A program made the translations under genes and the position numbers. 58,823 nt of DNA, taken from NCBI RefSeq assembly GCF_000309385.1, contig NZ_JH976538.1, positions 578,258 through 637,080 on the forward strand, in the 5' to 3' direction. Shown in pieces: positions 49,269 through 58,791 of the stretch. This DNA is from Nodosilinea nodulosa PCC 7104. Its GTDB lineage: Bacteria > Cyanobacteriota > Cyanobacteriia > Phormidesmidales > Phormidesmidaceae. The notes beneath the pieces are model-generated. The model was given only the letters and a program-made list of their open reading frames with translations, had not been told where the DNA came from and searched no databases. Each line of letters opens with the position of its first letter. Within the stretch, counting starts at the first letter, position 1.

Positions 49269-49695
49269 AACCCAGCGCTAGAAGGATCTTCCAATTTGCT
49301 GATGCCGTCCCTGGCTGCGTCGATTTAGTACCGCTTGTTTAATTCGGCAGATTAGCTTTTCTACGCCACTGAAGCTTTAGTAGAAAAGCAGAATGCGCTG
49401 CGCCCAATGCCGAGTTCCTGGCCAAGCGTCGGATTGCCTGTAAAGCCGGAGATCAGCAGTGTTTTTGCTGCTTCGAAATAAACTTACAGCAGTTCTCGGA
49501 TGGGTGAGGTACAGATTTAGATCTGAGATTTTTGCGTGACAAGGGCTTCAGGGATTGTGCTGTACCTCATGGATTAAGAAAGGCTGTATGCCAAATACGC
49601 TGTGCCAGCATTTCCCCTTGCAGTAGCCCGTTAAATACATCCATTCAGGCTTAGATTAATCGTCCAGTTAGGGCTTTAGAGGCCTCATATAAACC
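49269..49695. other. ~430-bp gene-free stretch between riboswitch and desaturase
   Basis: I see no gene. It contains the inverted-repeat element at 49505-49569 and the leader of the desaturase gene. Its length is larger than a normal riboswitch expression platform. Confidence 0.6.
49505..49569. repeat. 65-bp element with TGAGGTACAG/CTGTACCTCA termini
   Basis: TGAGGTACAG (49505-49514) and CTGTACCTCA (49560-49569) are 10-bp perfect inverted repeats. The 45-nt middle has no coding capacity. This looks like a small MITE or IS end. Confidence 0.6.
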
Positions 49696-50790
49696 ATGCA
49701 TAAAAAATCCGATTTTGTTTTAGCTCCCTACATGAAAAGTGATGACCGACGGGCCACGTTTCAAATTCTCAACACCGTCCTCCCTTACGTTGGGCTATGG
49801 TTTTTAGCGGTCAAGGCGGCTTCAATTTCGCTGTGGCTGCTGCCGCCAATCATTATTTTGATGGTGCTGTTCCTGCTGCGCTGCTTCTCGCTTATGCACG
49901 ACTGCGGGCACTACTCTCTGTTTCGCTCTAAAACAGTCAACAGGGTGATGGGCTTTTTGCTGGGGTCGATCAACGCGATGCCCCAGTACGCCTGGTCACG
50001 GGATCATGCTTACCACCACAAAACCAATGGCGATTGGGAACGGTATCGTGGCATAGCCGATTTTCTTTCAGTGGAGGAGTTTGATCAGCTCAGCGCCGCT
50101 GACCAAAAACTCTACGGTTTTATCCGCCAGCCGCTGATGACTCTACCGGGGGGATTTTTCTATCTGGCGATTAAGCCTAGATTGGCCCTGGTTCTGGGCA
50201 TTTACGATTTTGTCGTCTATGGAATAGCCTGTTTGAAGCGTGACGGTGCTGCGGGTTTGGGCGCTATTATCTCTTCCCACCGCTCTAAACACTGGCAAAC
50301 GGCGGGAGAATTTTGGGATTTGCTCTTTAATAATATTTTTGTTGTTTCTAGCTGGCTGCTGCTGAGCCGACTAATCGGGCCGGTTCTCTTCTTTGGGTTG
50401 TACTCAGCTATTTTGGCGATCGCAGGCGCTATTTTTATCTGCATCTTCTTTGTGCAGCACAATTTTGAAGGCTCCTACGCCCACAAAACCGCCGATTGGG
50501 ACTACGTTCGTGGGGCGATTGAGGGCAGCAGCTATCTAAAGCTGCCCGCCGTGCTGCGCTGGTTTACCGCCGACATCAGCTATCACAATATTCACCACCT
50601 CTCGGAGCGAATTCCTAACTACAATCTTGCGGCCTGCCATCGCGCCAACAGCCACCTGCTCAAAACCGTAAAAACCCTCCGACTGAGCGATATGCCGGGC
50701 TGTGCCAGATTCATTTTGTGGGACGCAGACTCCAACAGCCTGGTGCCCATTCCGACCAGGCGCAGCCAGCTATCGGTACCTCAGCTCTAA
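49696..50790 (+). CDS. Membrane fatty acid desaturase
   Basis: 364 residues. Three histidine boxes for a di-iron site: HDCGH (68-72), HAYHH (104-108) and HNIHH (297-301), with QHNFEGSYAH before the third. About four to six membrane segments, including AASISLWLLPPIIILMVLFL and VLFFGLYSAILAIAGAIFIC. It is of the acyl-lipid desaturase family (DesA-like class), introducing a double bond into membrane lipids. The regiospecificity is not determined. It ends before a strong terminator and stands alone downstream of an orphan riboswitch. Confidence 0.9.
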   Translation: MHKKSDFVLAPYMKSDDRRATFQILNTVLPYVGLWFLAVKAASISLWLLPPIIILMVLFLLRCFSLMHDCGHYSLFRSKTVNRVMGFLLGSINAMPQYAWSRDHAYHHKTNGDWERYRGIADFLSVEEFDQLSAADQKLYGFIRQPLMTLPGGFFYLAIKPRLALVLGIYDFVVYGIACLKRDGAAGLGAIISSHRSKHWQTAGEFWDLLFNNIFVVSSWLLLSRLIGPVLFFGLYSAILAIAGAIFICIFFVQHNFEGSYAHKTADWDYVRGAIEGSSYLKLPAVLRWFTADISYHNIHHLSERIPNYNLAACHRANSHLLKTVKTLRLSDMPGCARFILWDADSNSLVPIPTRRSQLSVPQL

Positions 50791-50863
50791 AACGCCGGTT
50801 CAGTATTCGCGACTCCCCGTTCCAGTGCTCTGGATTGAAATGCTCGTTGGAGGCTCTGCCTAT

Positions 50864-50907
50864 TAAAACCCCCATGGGGAAGCGATCGCCTCCCCATGGG
50901 GGTTTTA
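50864..50907. terminator. Strong terminator with HIP1-like loop
   Basis: TAAAACCCCCATGGGGA (50864-50880) pairs perfectly with TCCCCATGGGGGTTTTA (50891-50907), a 17-bp stem. The loop is AGCGATCGCC, holding the HIP1 octamer. It works for the rightward desaturase gene and the leftward gene at 50936. Confidence 0.9.
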
Positions 50908-50935
50908 GTTACCAAGATTAGGCGATGGCTCTGGC

Positions 50936-51301
50936 TTAGAACCCGGCGTCCGAGTCAGTCCAGGTTTCGCAGGGTTCAAGGCTACAGCTGGACATCACCA
51001 CCTGAATCACAAAGTTGCCCTCGTAGGGGGCCACCACCACCGGCGCAGCATCGACCAGGGTGTCTGAGGCCACCAGTTCGCCCGACACTGCATCGTAAAG
51101 AAATAAATCTAGATCGCCACAGTCACTGTCGCAGCTGGCAAAAACCGATTCGTTCGCCATCAGGTATCCGTCGTAGGACATGGTGTCGCCACTGGCCAGC
51201 CAGTCTACCCTCGATTGGGCCTGGGCGATGGTGGCTGTGGCCGCCACTGCGATCGCTCCCAGGGCGACCGTTGCCGTCATTTTCACCCCAAACTTAGCCA
51301 T
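50936..51301 (-). CDS. Secreted hypothetical protein
   Basis: 121 residues. GGAG lies about 9 nt upstream of the ATG at 51301. A signal peptide (VKMTATVALGAIAVAATATIAQAQ) leads to a small beta-rich domain with cysteines (FASCDSDCGDLDLFLYD and SCSLEPCETW). The DLDLFLYD and VIQVVMSSC pattern recalls a pre-peptidase C-terminal-like beta-sandwich. Function unknown. Confidence 0.75.
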   Translation of the reverse strand: MAKFGVKMTATVALGAIAVAATATIAQAQSRVDWLASGDTMSYDGYLMANESVFASCDSDCGDLDLFLYDAVSGELVASDTLVDAAPVVVAPYEGNFVIQVVMSSCSLEPCETWTDSDAGF

Positions 51302-51441
51302 CGTTCACTACTCCAAGTATGTAAGGTTGTGGTCTAGGCAAGACGCTGTGACCTTGCCATCGACCATAGCCTTAACCTGCCCATGTCTGTAGCGTATAAA
51401 ACATAGGTTTAGGAAAACTCTACGGATGCTTCAACCGGAAA

Positions 51442-53085
51442 TTACGGAATCTGCACCAGGACCCAATCGCGCACTTGCCCCAGGCGAGGGGTTCCTGGGG
51501 GAAGGCCTTGGGCATCGACTGGGGTGATCCAAGCGTAGCTGCCCGAGGCCAGGGTGCGCCAGTCATTCGTGGCGATGCCCGGATGGGGGGTGTAGAAGGT
51601 CAGCAGCACTGAATCTTCGTCGCCCGCGCCGACGGAGTTAAAGACGGCATTGACCGGGTTGCTGGCCACAATGGGCTGTAGGGGTGGGGTGACCATGGCG
51701 GTTTTAACATCGGGGTTGTAGTTGCCCCACAGCCCGGTGGCGTAGAGCAGCGCGATCGCCCCCCACGGCCCCAGCAGCCACCCTGCTTGCCAGAGGGTCG
51801 GGCTGAGGCGGGCCGCCGCTCGCTGGCGATCGCGGCTGTAGGCCCACAGCGGTACCCACCAGCCCAGCCCCGCCGCGATCGCCACCAGGGCGTAGCGCCA
51901 GGCTCCCTCCAGCGGTATCCACTGGGGTCTCAGCAGGGCCACTAGCCCCGCCACCATCAGCACTGTACCCACGGCGGACAGGGTGAGGGTCAGGCCCCTG
52001 ATCAGCCCCTGGCGGGCTCTGAACCGGGAGGTGTAGGCTTTCCCCAGGGTGGTGAGGGTGAGGGCGGCCAGCAGCGCCCCAAAGGGCAGCAGCTGGAGCG
52101 GGTAGTACCAGGTGCGGGTTTTAAACAGCGTGAGCAGGACAAAGAGCGCGATCGGATACCCCAGCCAAAGCCACTTGCGGCGATAGGGGGACTGCCACCC
52201 CATCCACACCCCCGGCAGGGCCAGGAGCGGCCAGGGAAAGGCGTTGAGGGGAATGTTCCAAAAGTAGTAGAGCGGCCCGACGCCGTGGAAGTCCTCTTCG
52301 GCCAGGTTGACAAGATGGCTAAAGTTGCCCTGAATCGGCAGCCAGCCGTAGCGGTCGACGCTGAGGGCTAGCCAGGCGATCGCAGGCACCATACCCACCC
52401 CCAGCCCCAGGTACAGGGCCGGGTTGAGCAGGTGGCGGTGGCGGCGGTGATCCATCACCAGGTACGGCCCCAGGGCCAGCATCACCGGAATTACCATGAC
52501 GCTTTTGAGCATAAAGCCCAGCCCCACGGTGATGCCCGCCAGCAGCCCCCAGCCCAGGCGACGGCGAGGCTGGTCTTCGGCCTGGAGCAAGGCCCAGATA
52601 CCTAGCAGTTCCAGGGCGGTGAGGGGCACGTCCTGAATTGCCAGCCGCGAGGCCTGCATCCAAATCGGGGTGGCGGCTAGAATCGCCGCGCCCCAAAACC
52701 CTATTTTTGGCGTCAGACATCGCCGCCCGATGCCGTAGGTGAGCAGAACGGCGGCCCAGCAGGCGATCGCCCCCGGCAGCCGCGCTGACCCCTCGCTCAC
52801 CCCAAACAGCTTGTAGGCGGCGGCGATCAGCCACTGAAGGCCCATCATCCGATCGTAGACGGGGGCGCCCCACCACTGCTGGGTTACCCAATCGCCGGTT
52901 TCTACGATCCACCGAGCCTGCTGGGCGTACCAGCCCTCGTCGTGGGGCATCAGGCTTTGCAGGGGGCTGCGCAGCAGCAGCAGCAGACCCACCCACAGGC
53001 TCAGGGCCAGGTAAGGGGCCAGGGTAGCCCCCTCTAATCCCACTGCGGCAAGGGGCTTGGCGATTGGCCTAGGAAGCGACATCAT
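51442..53085 (-). CDS. GT39-like membrane glycosyltransferase (ArnT/PMT family)
   Basis: 547 residues from MMSLPRPIAKPL at 53085; the longer frame to 53475 overlaps the next gene. Many membrane spans. The catalytic-loop Asp is in SLMPHDEGWYAQQARWIVETGDWVTQQW, the DxE-like start of GT39/ArnT proteins. GAPVYDRMMGLQWLIA follows. It uses a polyprenyl-phosphate sugar donor and modifies a lipid or protein on the outer face. The acceptor cannot be told. It is the last of a leftward pair with the SLH protein, 110 nt apart. Confidence 0.9.
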   Translation of the reverse strand: MMSLPRPIAKPLAAVGLEGATLAPYLALSLWVGLLLLLRSPLQSLMPHDEGWYAQQARWIVETGDWVTQQWWGAPVYDRMMGLQWLIAAAYKLFGVSEGSARLPGAIACWAAVLLTYGIGRRCLTPKIGFWGAAILAATPIWMQASRLAIQDVPLTALELLGIWALLQAEDQPRRRLGWGLLAGITVGLGFMLKSVMVIPVMLALGPYLVMDHRRHRHLLNPALYLGLGVGMVPAIAWLALSVDRYGWLPIQGNFSHLVNLAEEDFHGVGPLYYFWNIPLNAFPWPLLALPGVWMGWQSPYRRKWLWLGYPIALFVLLTLFKTRTWYYPLQLLPFGALLAALTLTTLGKAYTSRFRARQGLIRGLTLTLSAVGTVLMVAGLVALLRPQWIPLEGAWRYALVAIAAGLGWWVPLWAYSRDRQRAAARLSPTLWQAGWLLGPWGAIALLYATGLWGNYNPDVKTAMVTPPLQPIVASNPVNAVFNSVGAGDEDSVLLTFYTPHPGIATNDWRTLASGSYAWITPVDAQGLPPGTPRLGQVRDWVLVQIP

Positions 53086-53195
53086 GGCATTTGAGAGGCT
53101 GCATAGGGACCAGGGACCCGGCCATTTTATCCCCCTACTATAGACAGAATTGAGCCAGGCAGAATTGAGCCACGTTTGTTGGCCGGTCTCTGCTT

Positions 53196-55412
53196 CTAGG
53201 GCCGCACGATAAAAGGATTGTCGATGCGGGGCGATCGCAGCTGCAGCACCAGGGCCTGGTACACCGCCGCGCACACATCGGCGCGGCTGGCCACCCGGTT
53301 GGGCTGGAGCTGGGCGATGTCGGGCACGTTGACCACCAGGTTGAGCTGGGTGGCTTTGGCGATCGCGCTCACGGCGTAGTCGGGAATGGTGGCGCGATCG
53401 CGGTAGCTCTCCAGCAGCCTCAGGTTGCCGGGCTGGTTGGGCAATAGCGATAGCCCCGAGATGAGAGCCACCCACACCTGGGATCGGAGTAGGGGGTTTT
53501 CTGGCCCGAAGGTCTGGTCCGGGAAGCCCGAGAGAAACCCGCCCCGGTAGGCGGTCTGAATGGCGCTGTCAGCCCAGTGGCCCGCTGGCACATCGCGAAA
53601 CAGCTGGGCAGGCCTGCGGGGGGCGGGGGCAAAGGCGCGGCTGACCAGGGCCGCAAACTGGGCGCGGCTCATGGGCTGGGCCGGGTTAAAGTGGCCCGAT
53701 TCGTCGCCCTGCACCAGACCCAGATTCAGCAGACCCTGGATAAAGTCCAGCGCCCAGTGGGTTTGAATGTCGGGGAAGGAGCCTTGGGCCATGGTAGGGG
53801 GTGGGGTAGCGACGGTATTGAGCGGCGGGGCCTTTCCCTGGGCCACCAGTCCCTGGTAGATCAGCACCGCCACCTCGGCGCGGGTGATCGTTGACCGGGG
53901 CCGCAGCTGGGCCGCATCGGGATGGTTGATCACCAGCTTTGCCTGGGTGGCGCTGGCCAGGGCATCGATGGCGTAGCTGGGAATTTGGGCGCGATCGCGG
54001 TAGACCCCCAACAGGCTGGCCGGGGCCGACGGCAGCGCCAGGCCCGTGGCCACCGCGACCATAGCCTGCACCCGCACCATACCCTGGCTCGGGCGAAAGG
54101 TATGGTCGGGGTAGCCGCCCAAAAAGCCCTGGCGCTGGGCTTGGTCGATGGCGCTGGCGGCCCAGTGGCTGGGGGGCACATCCACAAAAGCTACCGCCTC
54201 GCGCACCGGGGCAATACTGCGGTAGCTGGCCGCTACCAGGGCGGCAAACTGAGCCCGATTGATGGCTTCATCGGGGCGATAGGTGCCGTCGGGGTAGCCC
54301 TTGACCAGGCCGCGATCGGCCAGCGATTCAACATAGGCCGTGGCCCAGTGATTGCCCAAATCGCTAAAGCGGCTGGGAGGAGATGCCGCCGGAGCTGGGG
54401 GGGCGGTGCCGTTGGTCAGGTCAGGGGGCAGAGGTGCAGGGGTGTCAAGGGGTTGATTTGGCGATGATCCCCCGTTCTGGTCCTCACGTTGAGACGTTGC
54501 CCCACCGCCAGCCCCATGGAGCAGCATCGGCGGCACCGCAGCGGGGTCGGGCTGCTGGCTGGCCCCTAGGGTGACGGTGCCGACCAAGGCCTGGGGCACC
54601 ACATCGTTGCCCACCAGCAGCAGACTCTGGCGGCTGTCGTTGCGCAGGTCGCCCTGGCGGTTGTAGCGCAAAATGTTGGCCGCCGGGTCGTCGGGCTGGC
54701 CCAGATCGGGGCGGCTGGAGTCTTGCACCACCAGGCCAAAGGTTTGGTTTTGCACCAGCCGATTTTGCCGCAGCACCGGGCTGGTGGCCCCGGCTGCCCT
54801 CACCCCGACCTGGTTGTTGGAGCACTGGCAGCCGCGAATCAGCGGGGCGGCGGTCTGGTCTAGGTCAATGCCGGTGCCGCAGCGCTCTAGGCTACAGTCT
54901 CGGGCCTCGCCCCTGGCCTGTTCGGTAAAGCTGAGGCCGCGATCGCTACAGTCCTCGACCTGATTTTTGATCAGGAGGGGCCGGGCGGCTCCGGCCACCT
55001 GCATCCCTACCGCACACTGGCTGAGGCGGCAGGCCCTGACTAAAGCCGCCCCCGAGTTAGTTAAAATGCCGATGCCCTGGGGGTTGTGCACGGTCACCCC
55101 CCGCAGCTGGCTCTGGCCCTGAATGATCAGCGCCACCGACCTGCCGCCCGGCCCGGCTCCCGCTCCGGCAATGACAATCCCCTGGCCCTGGGTGGCCTCC
55201 TGCCCCGCAATCATCACCCCGTCGGGCACGGTGATGGGAAACCGCTCCCCGGTGGCGGCACTGTAGGTGCCGGGGGCCAGCTTGATCAGCGTATTGCCCT
55301 GGGCGGCTCCCAGCGCCGCCGTCAGGGTTTTGTGGGGCAGGTGGGGGCGGCCCGAGGGTTCGTCTACCCCCCGGCTGGGGTCCACGTCCAGGGTTTTAGC
55401 AATGGTGTCCAA
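53196..55412 (-). CDS. Beta-helix (DUF1565) protein with SLH domains
   Basis: 738 residues. Residues 1-275 form a right-handed parallel beta-helix (DUF1565-type start KTLTAALGAAQGNTLIKLAPGTY, repeated NNQVGVRAAG-type turns). A Pro-rich linker (~300-350) is followed by SLH motifs through to the end (FSDLGNHWATAYVESLADRGLVKGYPDGTYRPDEAINRAQF, then FVDVPPSHWAASAIDQA, FPDIQTHWALDFIQGL, FRDVPAGHWADSAIQTA). SLH domains bind secondary cell-wall polymer. No signal peptide is visible at the N-terminus, which is odd for such a protein. The leader lies at 55413-55549. Confidence 0.9.
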   Translation of the reverse strand: MDTIAKTLDVDPSRGVDEPSGRPHLPHKTLTAALGAAQGNTLIKLAPGTYSAATGERFPITVPDGVMIAGQEATQGQGIVIAGAGAGPGGRSVALIIQGQSQLRGVTVHNPQGIGILTNSGAALVRACRLSQCAVGMQVAGAARPLLIKNQVEDCSDRGLSFTEQARGEARDCSLERCGTGIDLDQTAAPLIRGCQCSNNQVGVRAAGATSPVLRQNRLVQNQTFGLVVQDSSRPDLGQPDDPAANILRYNRQGDLRNDSRQSLLLVGNDVVPQALVGTVTLGASQQPDPAAVPPMLLHGAGGGATSQREDQNGGSSPNQPLDTPAPLPPDLTNGTAPPAPAASPPSRFSDLGNHWATAYVESLADRGLVKGYPDGTYRPDEAINRAQFAALVAASYRSIAPVREAVAFVDVPPSHWAASAIDQAQRQGFLGGYPDHTFRPSQGMVRVQAMVAVATGLALPSAPASLLGVYRDRAQIPSYAIDALASATQAKLVINHPDAAQLRPRSTITRAEVAVLIYQGLVAQGKAPPLNTVATPPPTMAQGSFPDIQTHWALDFIQGLLNLGLVQGDESGHFNPAQPMSRAQFAALVSRAFAPAPRRPAQLFRDVPAGHWADSAIQTAYRGGFLSGFPDQTFGPENPLLRSQVWVALISGLSLLPNQPGNLRLLESYRDRATIPDYAVSAIAKATQLNLVVNVPDIAQLQPNRVASRADVCAAVYQALVLQLRSPRIDNPFIVRP

Positions 55413-55549
55413 CGGAAAAATATCCTCACGACGACATGCATGACGGCGGTGGGTTCAGGGCAGTGGGGTCAGAATATTGCAGCGCCAAAATACCGCTTTG
55501 TCAAAATACCGTTATGATCTAGCCAAGTTAAAAGGATAGGGCGAAAATT

Positions 55550-55903
55550 GTGATTGCGGTTGCCGTTGGCCTAAATCTAGTAATTGCGCTGTTTTGCTTT
55601 TTCGTGGCCTGGCGGCTGTGGCGGTTGAGCAAAACTCTGGGGGCCGTGGCCGATGCCCTGGCGAACTGGGATCGCAATGCCCGCAGGATCCTCGACCCGG
55701 TGGCGGTCCCTCCGGCCATTCTGCGGGGCCAGACGGGGACGGCCTATCTGCGGCAGAACTATGCTCTGCTTCAGTTTCAGATTCAGCGCCTAGAGCAGGT
55801 AATGGGCGTGGTGGGAATTTTCCCCATGGCTAATCGCTGGCTGAGGGTTAGAGGTCGACGCCCCAGCCCTAGGATTAAAATGGCGTTATCTGAGAAACGG
55901 TAG
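55550..55903 (+). CDS. Hypothetical membrane protein (117 aa)
   Basis: The frame starts with GTG at 55550, with AAGGA about 16 nt upstream. A transmembrane segment (residues 3-24) is followed by a helical cytosolic part (LRQNYALLQFQIQRLEQVMG) and a basic tail. It resembles small cyanobacterial proteins found just upstream of YtxH genes. It is the first of three co-directional genes to 56970. Confidence 0.7.
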   Translation: MIAVAVGLNLVIALFCFFVAWRLWRLSKTLGAVADALANWDRNARRILDPVAVPPAILRGQTGTAYLRQNYALLQFQIQRLEQVMGVVGIFPMANRWLRVRGRRPSPRIKMALSEKR

Positions 55904-55982
55904 GATTGTCTCAGCCCGCGCTGAAAGCGCAGGCCAGGCAGTTTTAGGGTCAACGATTGGCTACCCACAGGACAAAAACACG

Positions 55983-56318
55983 ATGAGCGACAAGCAATCT
56001 GGAGGGTTCGTTGGGGGACTGATGCTAGGGGCCGCGATGGGAGCGGTGGCAGGCCTGCTGATGGCCCCCCGAACCGGGCGCGAAACCCGTCGCATTCTGA
56101 AAAAGTCTGCCGATGCTCTGCCTGAGCTGGTAGAAGATCTCTCCACATCGGTGCATCTCCAGGCCGATCGCCTGTCGGAGTCGGCCCTGGTCAACTGGGA
56201 GCAAACCCTGACCCGACTGCGGGAGGCGATCGCCGCCGGGCAAGAGGCCAGCCGCCAGGAGTACGAGCACCTGAGTCAGGCAGCTCCGGTGGCCACCAAT
56301 GGCTCTACTCAGGAGTAA
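55983..56318 (+). CDS. YtxH-domain protein
   Basis: 111 residues. The Gly-rich hydrophobic start GGFVGGLMLGAAMGAVAGLLMAPRTGRETRR is the YtxH/gas-vesicle-like membrane-insertion pattern, followed by a helical tail. YtxH-like proteins are general stress proteins of unclear role. It is the second of three co-directional genes. Confidence 0.88.
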   Translation: MSDKQSGGFVGGLMLGAAMGAVAGLLMAPRTGRETRRILKKSADALPELVEDLSTSVHLQADRLSESALVNWEQTLTRLREAIAAGQEASRQEYEHLSQAAPVATNGSTQE

Positions 56319-56346
56319 AGATGACCAAGAGTAGGAGCACTTAACT

Positions 56347-56970
56347 TTGACCGACCCGCTGTTTTGGCTAGCCCTATCGTTTTTGCTGGTCGTCGTTAGC
56401 CTGACGGCGGTATTGATGGTGGCTATACCCGCCCTGCGCGAGCTGGGGCGGGCGGCCCGCAGCGCCGAAAAGTTTTTTGACACCCTGGGGCGCGAGCTGC
56501 CGCCCACCCTAGAGGCCATTCGCCTCACCAGCCTCGAAATTACCGAACTGACCGACGATGTCACTGAGGGGGTGCAGGGGGCAGGGCAGGTGGTGCAGCA
56601 GGTGAGCCAAGGCATCACTACAGCCCAGACTGGGGCCAAGCGCTTGAATTCGGGCACTAAGAGCTTTTTAGCCGGGGCCAGAGCCGCCTGGCGGGCCTGG
56701 AGCGACGAGGCCCCCTCGCCCCAATCCCAGCGCAACAGCAAGACGCCCCCTCAACCCCAGCCCGCCCCTGGCGATCGCATTGCGCCCCATTCGGACGATG
56801 CCCTGGCCGCTAGCCACGGGGGCGATCGCCCCGTTCCGCAGCTCGAACCAACTACCCTCAATGCCCCTGCCGAAAATGCCCTGGAACCCTCCCCCAGGCC
56901 CGAAGCCCCTGAACTGCTCCGGGTTCGGCAGGCCCCTGGCCCAAATCCTGGGAATCAGCAGCAGAGGTGA
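56347..56970 (+). CDS. Membrane-anchored DUF948-like protein
   Basis: 207 residues from a TTG at 56347. A transmembrane segment near residues 3-28 (LFWLALSFLLVVVSLTAVLM) is followed by a helical, amphipathic region (RAARSAEKFFDTLGRELPPT, VTEGVQGAGQVVQQV) like DUF948 proteins. The C-terminal half is Pro/Gln-rich and disordered. It follows the YtxH gene by 28 nt, so the three probably form an operon. Confidence 0.75.
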   Translation: MTDPLFWLALSFLLVVVSLTAVLMVAIPALRELGRAARSAEKFFDTLGRELPPTLEAIRLTSLEITELTDDVTEGVQGAGQVVQQVSQGITTAQTGAKRLNSGTKSFLAGARAAWRAWSDEAPSPQSQRNSKTPPQPQPAPGDRIAPHSDDALAASHGGDRPVPQLEPTTLNAPAENALEPSPRPEAPELLRVRQAPGPNPGNQQQR

Positions 56971-57002
56971 GCGGCAGGGCGCGATTCCCCCTCAGCCTCC
57001 CC

Positions 57003-58658
57003 TCAGCTTGCCAGGCGAGCCAGCAGCTTCACCTCAAACACCTGCTCGAAATACTCTTTTTTATAGTCCAGGTTCCACAGCTCTGAGGCGCAGTCGTCGC
57101 CGGGGTAGGCGGCTTTTACCTCCATGTTCAGCACGTGGGCGTCGGCGTCAAAGTTGCAGTGAATGCTCTTGACCGCACCAATCCCCCGGCGATCGAGGGC
57201 CACCGCCAGGCGCAGCAGAGCGCTCAGGTGAGTAACCATCTGCCGGTGGTAGCGGGTGGGCAGATTGCGGTAGCTGTCGTGCTTTTTCTTGGGCGCGCTT
57301 TTGCGGTGGTAGCGGGCGATGTTGGCGATCGTCTCCAGCTCGGTTTCGGTGTAGCCCAGCAGCTCGCCGTGGCGAATCAGGTAGTAGGAATGCTTGTGGT
57401 GCGACGAGTGGCTGACAAAATGGCCGCAGTTGTGCAGAATGGCGGCGGCCCAGAGCAGCTCTTTCTCCAGGTTGCCCCAGGTGTGCAGGCTGCCCCAGGT
57501 CTGCTCAAACAAATCCATGGCAAACTGGGCCACCCGCTCGGAGCGATCGAGGTGAACCTTGTATTTCTTGGCGGTTTTTAGAATATTGCGCTGGCGTACC
57601 GACTGCTGAAACTGCATCCGATCTTCGATCAGGCCGTGGGTGAGCATCCAGTCGACGACCACACCCTCCCGCAGGGCGCGCTCGCAGATGGTGATGCGAT
57701 CGGCCTTCAGCAGGCCCATGGTTTCGTGCAAAATCACCGCCCCCGCCACAATGATCTCGGCCCGGCGGGGCGACATTTCCGGCATGTTCAGGCGCTCGGC
57801 ATAGGTGGCCTGGCGCAGGGTTTCCACCAGCTTTGAGAGCTCCTCGTAGGTGATCTGAAACCCGTTCAGGGGGTCGGGCACCAGGCCTAGGCGCTCGGTA
57901 GCAATCAGGGCGGCCAGGCACTCGATCGTACCCGAGGTGCCGATCAGCTGGATCGGCTCTTCGCTGGTGAGGTGCGATTTAAGCTTGCTGGTATTGGGTT
58001 CTACCATGCCCCGCACGTAGGCGCGCAGAGTGCTAAATTCGGCCTCTGCAATGGGATCGGTGGAGACAAACTGCGAGGTCAGCCGCACCGCCCCCACCTT
58101 GGTGCTGCTGAGAAAGCGATGGGGTTCGCCGGTGCCCAAAATAAGTTCGGTGGAGCCGCCGCCAATGTCGATGATGGCGTGGGGCTGGCCATTGAACTCC
58201 ATCCCCGAAAGCACGCCCAGGTAAATGCGGCGCGCTTCTTCAGTGCCCGAGATCAGGTTGATGGCGAGGCCGACGTCTTTGTAAACCCGATCGATGAATT
58301 CTTGGCCGTTGCTGGCCTCGCGCACGGCGCTGGTGGCGACGGCCACAATGTCTTCGGCCTTGAGGCTGGTCGCGATCGCGCAGCAGCGTTGCAGGGCACT
58401 GATGGCCCGCGCCATCGCCGCCTCCGACAGGCCGCCCGTGGCTTCGTTGAAGTCTCCCAGACGCACGGTCTCTTTTTCGCGGTCAACGATGGTGAAGGCA
58501 GGTAGGTCGGGCTGAATTTTAACCACCACCATGTGGATGGAGTTGGTGCCCACATCAATGGCGGCCAGAACGCGATCGCCGGTAATTTCGGGCGGGGCAA
58601 AGTTGGCAAAATCGGTCATTACGGTGCTCGACCCGCGAATCGAGGTGGTCCCTGTCAT
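57003..58658 (-). CDS. ppx: Exopolyphosphatase / guanosine pentaphosphate phosphatase
   Basis: 551 residues. An ASKHA-type Ppx/GppA N-terminal domain (AAIDVGTNSIHMVVVK, ATSAVREASNG, AIIDIGGGSTELILGTGE, IGTSGTIEC) is followed by a C-terminal HD-like domain (LLWAAAILHNCGHFVSHSSHHKHSYYLIR). It degrades polyphosphate and may hydrolyse pppGpp. An alternative start at the internal ATG (58619) is possible. No clear RBS precedes either. It is transcribed toward the DUF948-like gene. Confidence 0.95.
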   Translation of the reverse strand: MTGTTSIRGSSTVMTDFANFAPPEITGDRVLAAIDVGTNSIHMVVVKIQPDLPAFTIVDREKETVRLGDFNEATGGLSEAAMARAISALQRCCAIATSLKAEDIVAVATSAVREASNGQEFIDRVYKDVGLAINLISGTEEARRIYLGVLSGMEFNGQPHAIIDIGGGSTELILGTGEPHRFLSSTKVGAVRLTSQFVSTDPIAEAEFSTLRAYVRGMVEPNTSKLKSHLTSEEPIQLIGTSGTIECLAALIATERLGLVPDPLNGFQITYEELSKLVETLRQATYAERLNMPEMSPRRAEIIVAGAVILHETMGLLKADRITICERALREGVVVDWMLTHGLIEDRMQFQQSVRQRNILKTAKKYKVHLDRSERVAQFAMDLFEQTWGSLHTWGNLEKELLWAAAILHNCGHFVSHSSHHKHSYYLIRHGELLGYTETELETIANIARYHRKSAPKKKHDSYRNLPTRYHRQMVTHLSALLRLAVALDRRGIGAVKSIHCNFDADAHVLNMEVKAAYPGDDCASELWNLDYKKEYFEQVFEVKLLARLAS

Positions 58659-58791
58659 AGTGCGCCCATGCTGCTTTGCTTCAGATTTTACCTATCCGTC
58701 GACACCCCATCAGGACGAGAGGAAAACTTTACTGGATATACATCACCACGACTACCCCACTAAAACCACAGCCCGAAGAGATAAACAAGGT

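Noticed and set aside
49430..49500. Possible minus-strand coding remnant (LLISGFTGNPTLGQELG)
   Set aside because: Short, no start, no RBS and no family that I can name; it may be chance.
53086..53475. Long N-terminal extension of the GT39-like ORF
   Set aside because: It overlaps the SLH gene by about 280 nt, is basic and Gln/Arg-rich, and MMSLPRP at 53085 is a good start.
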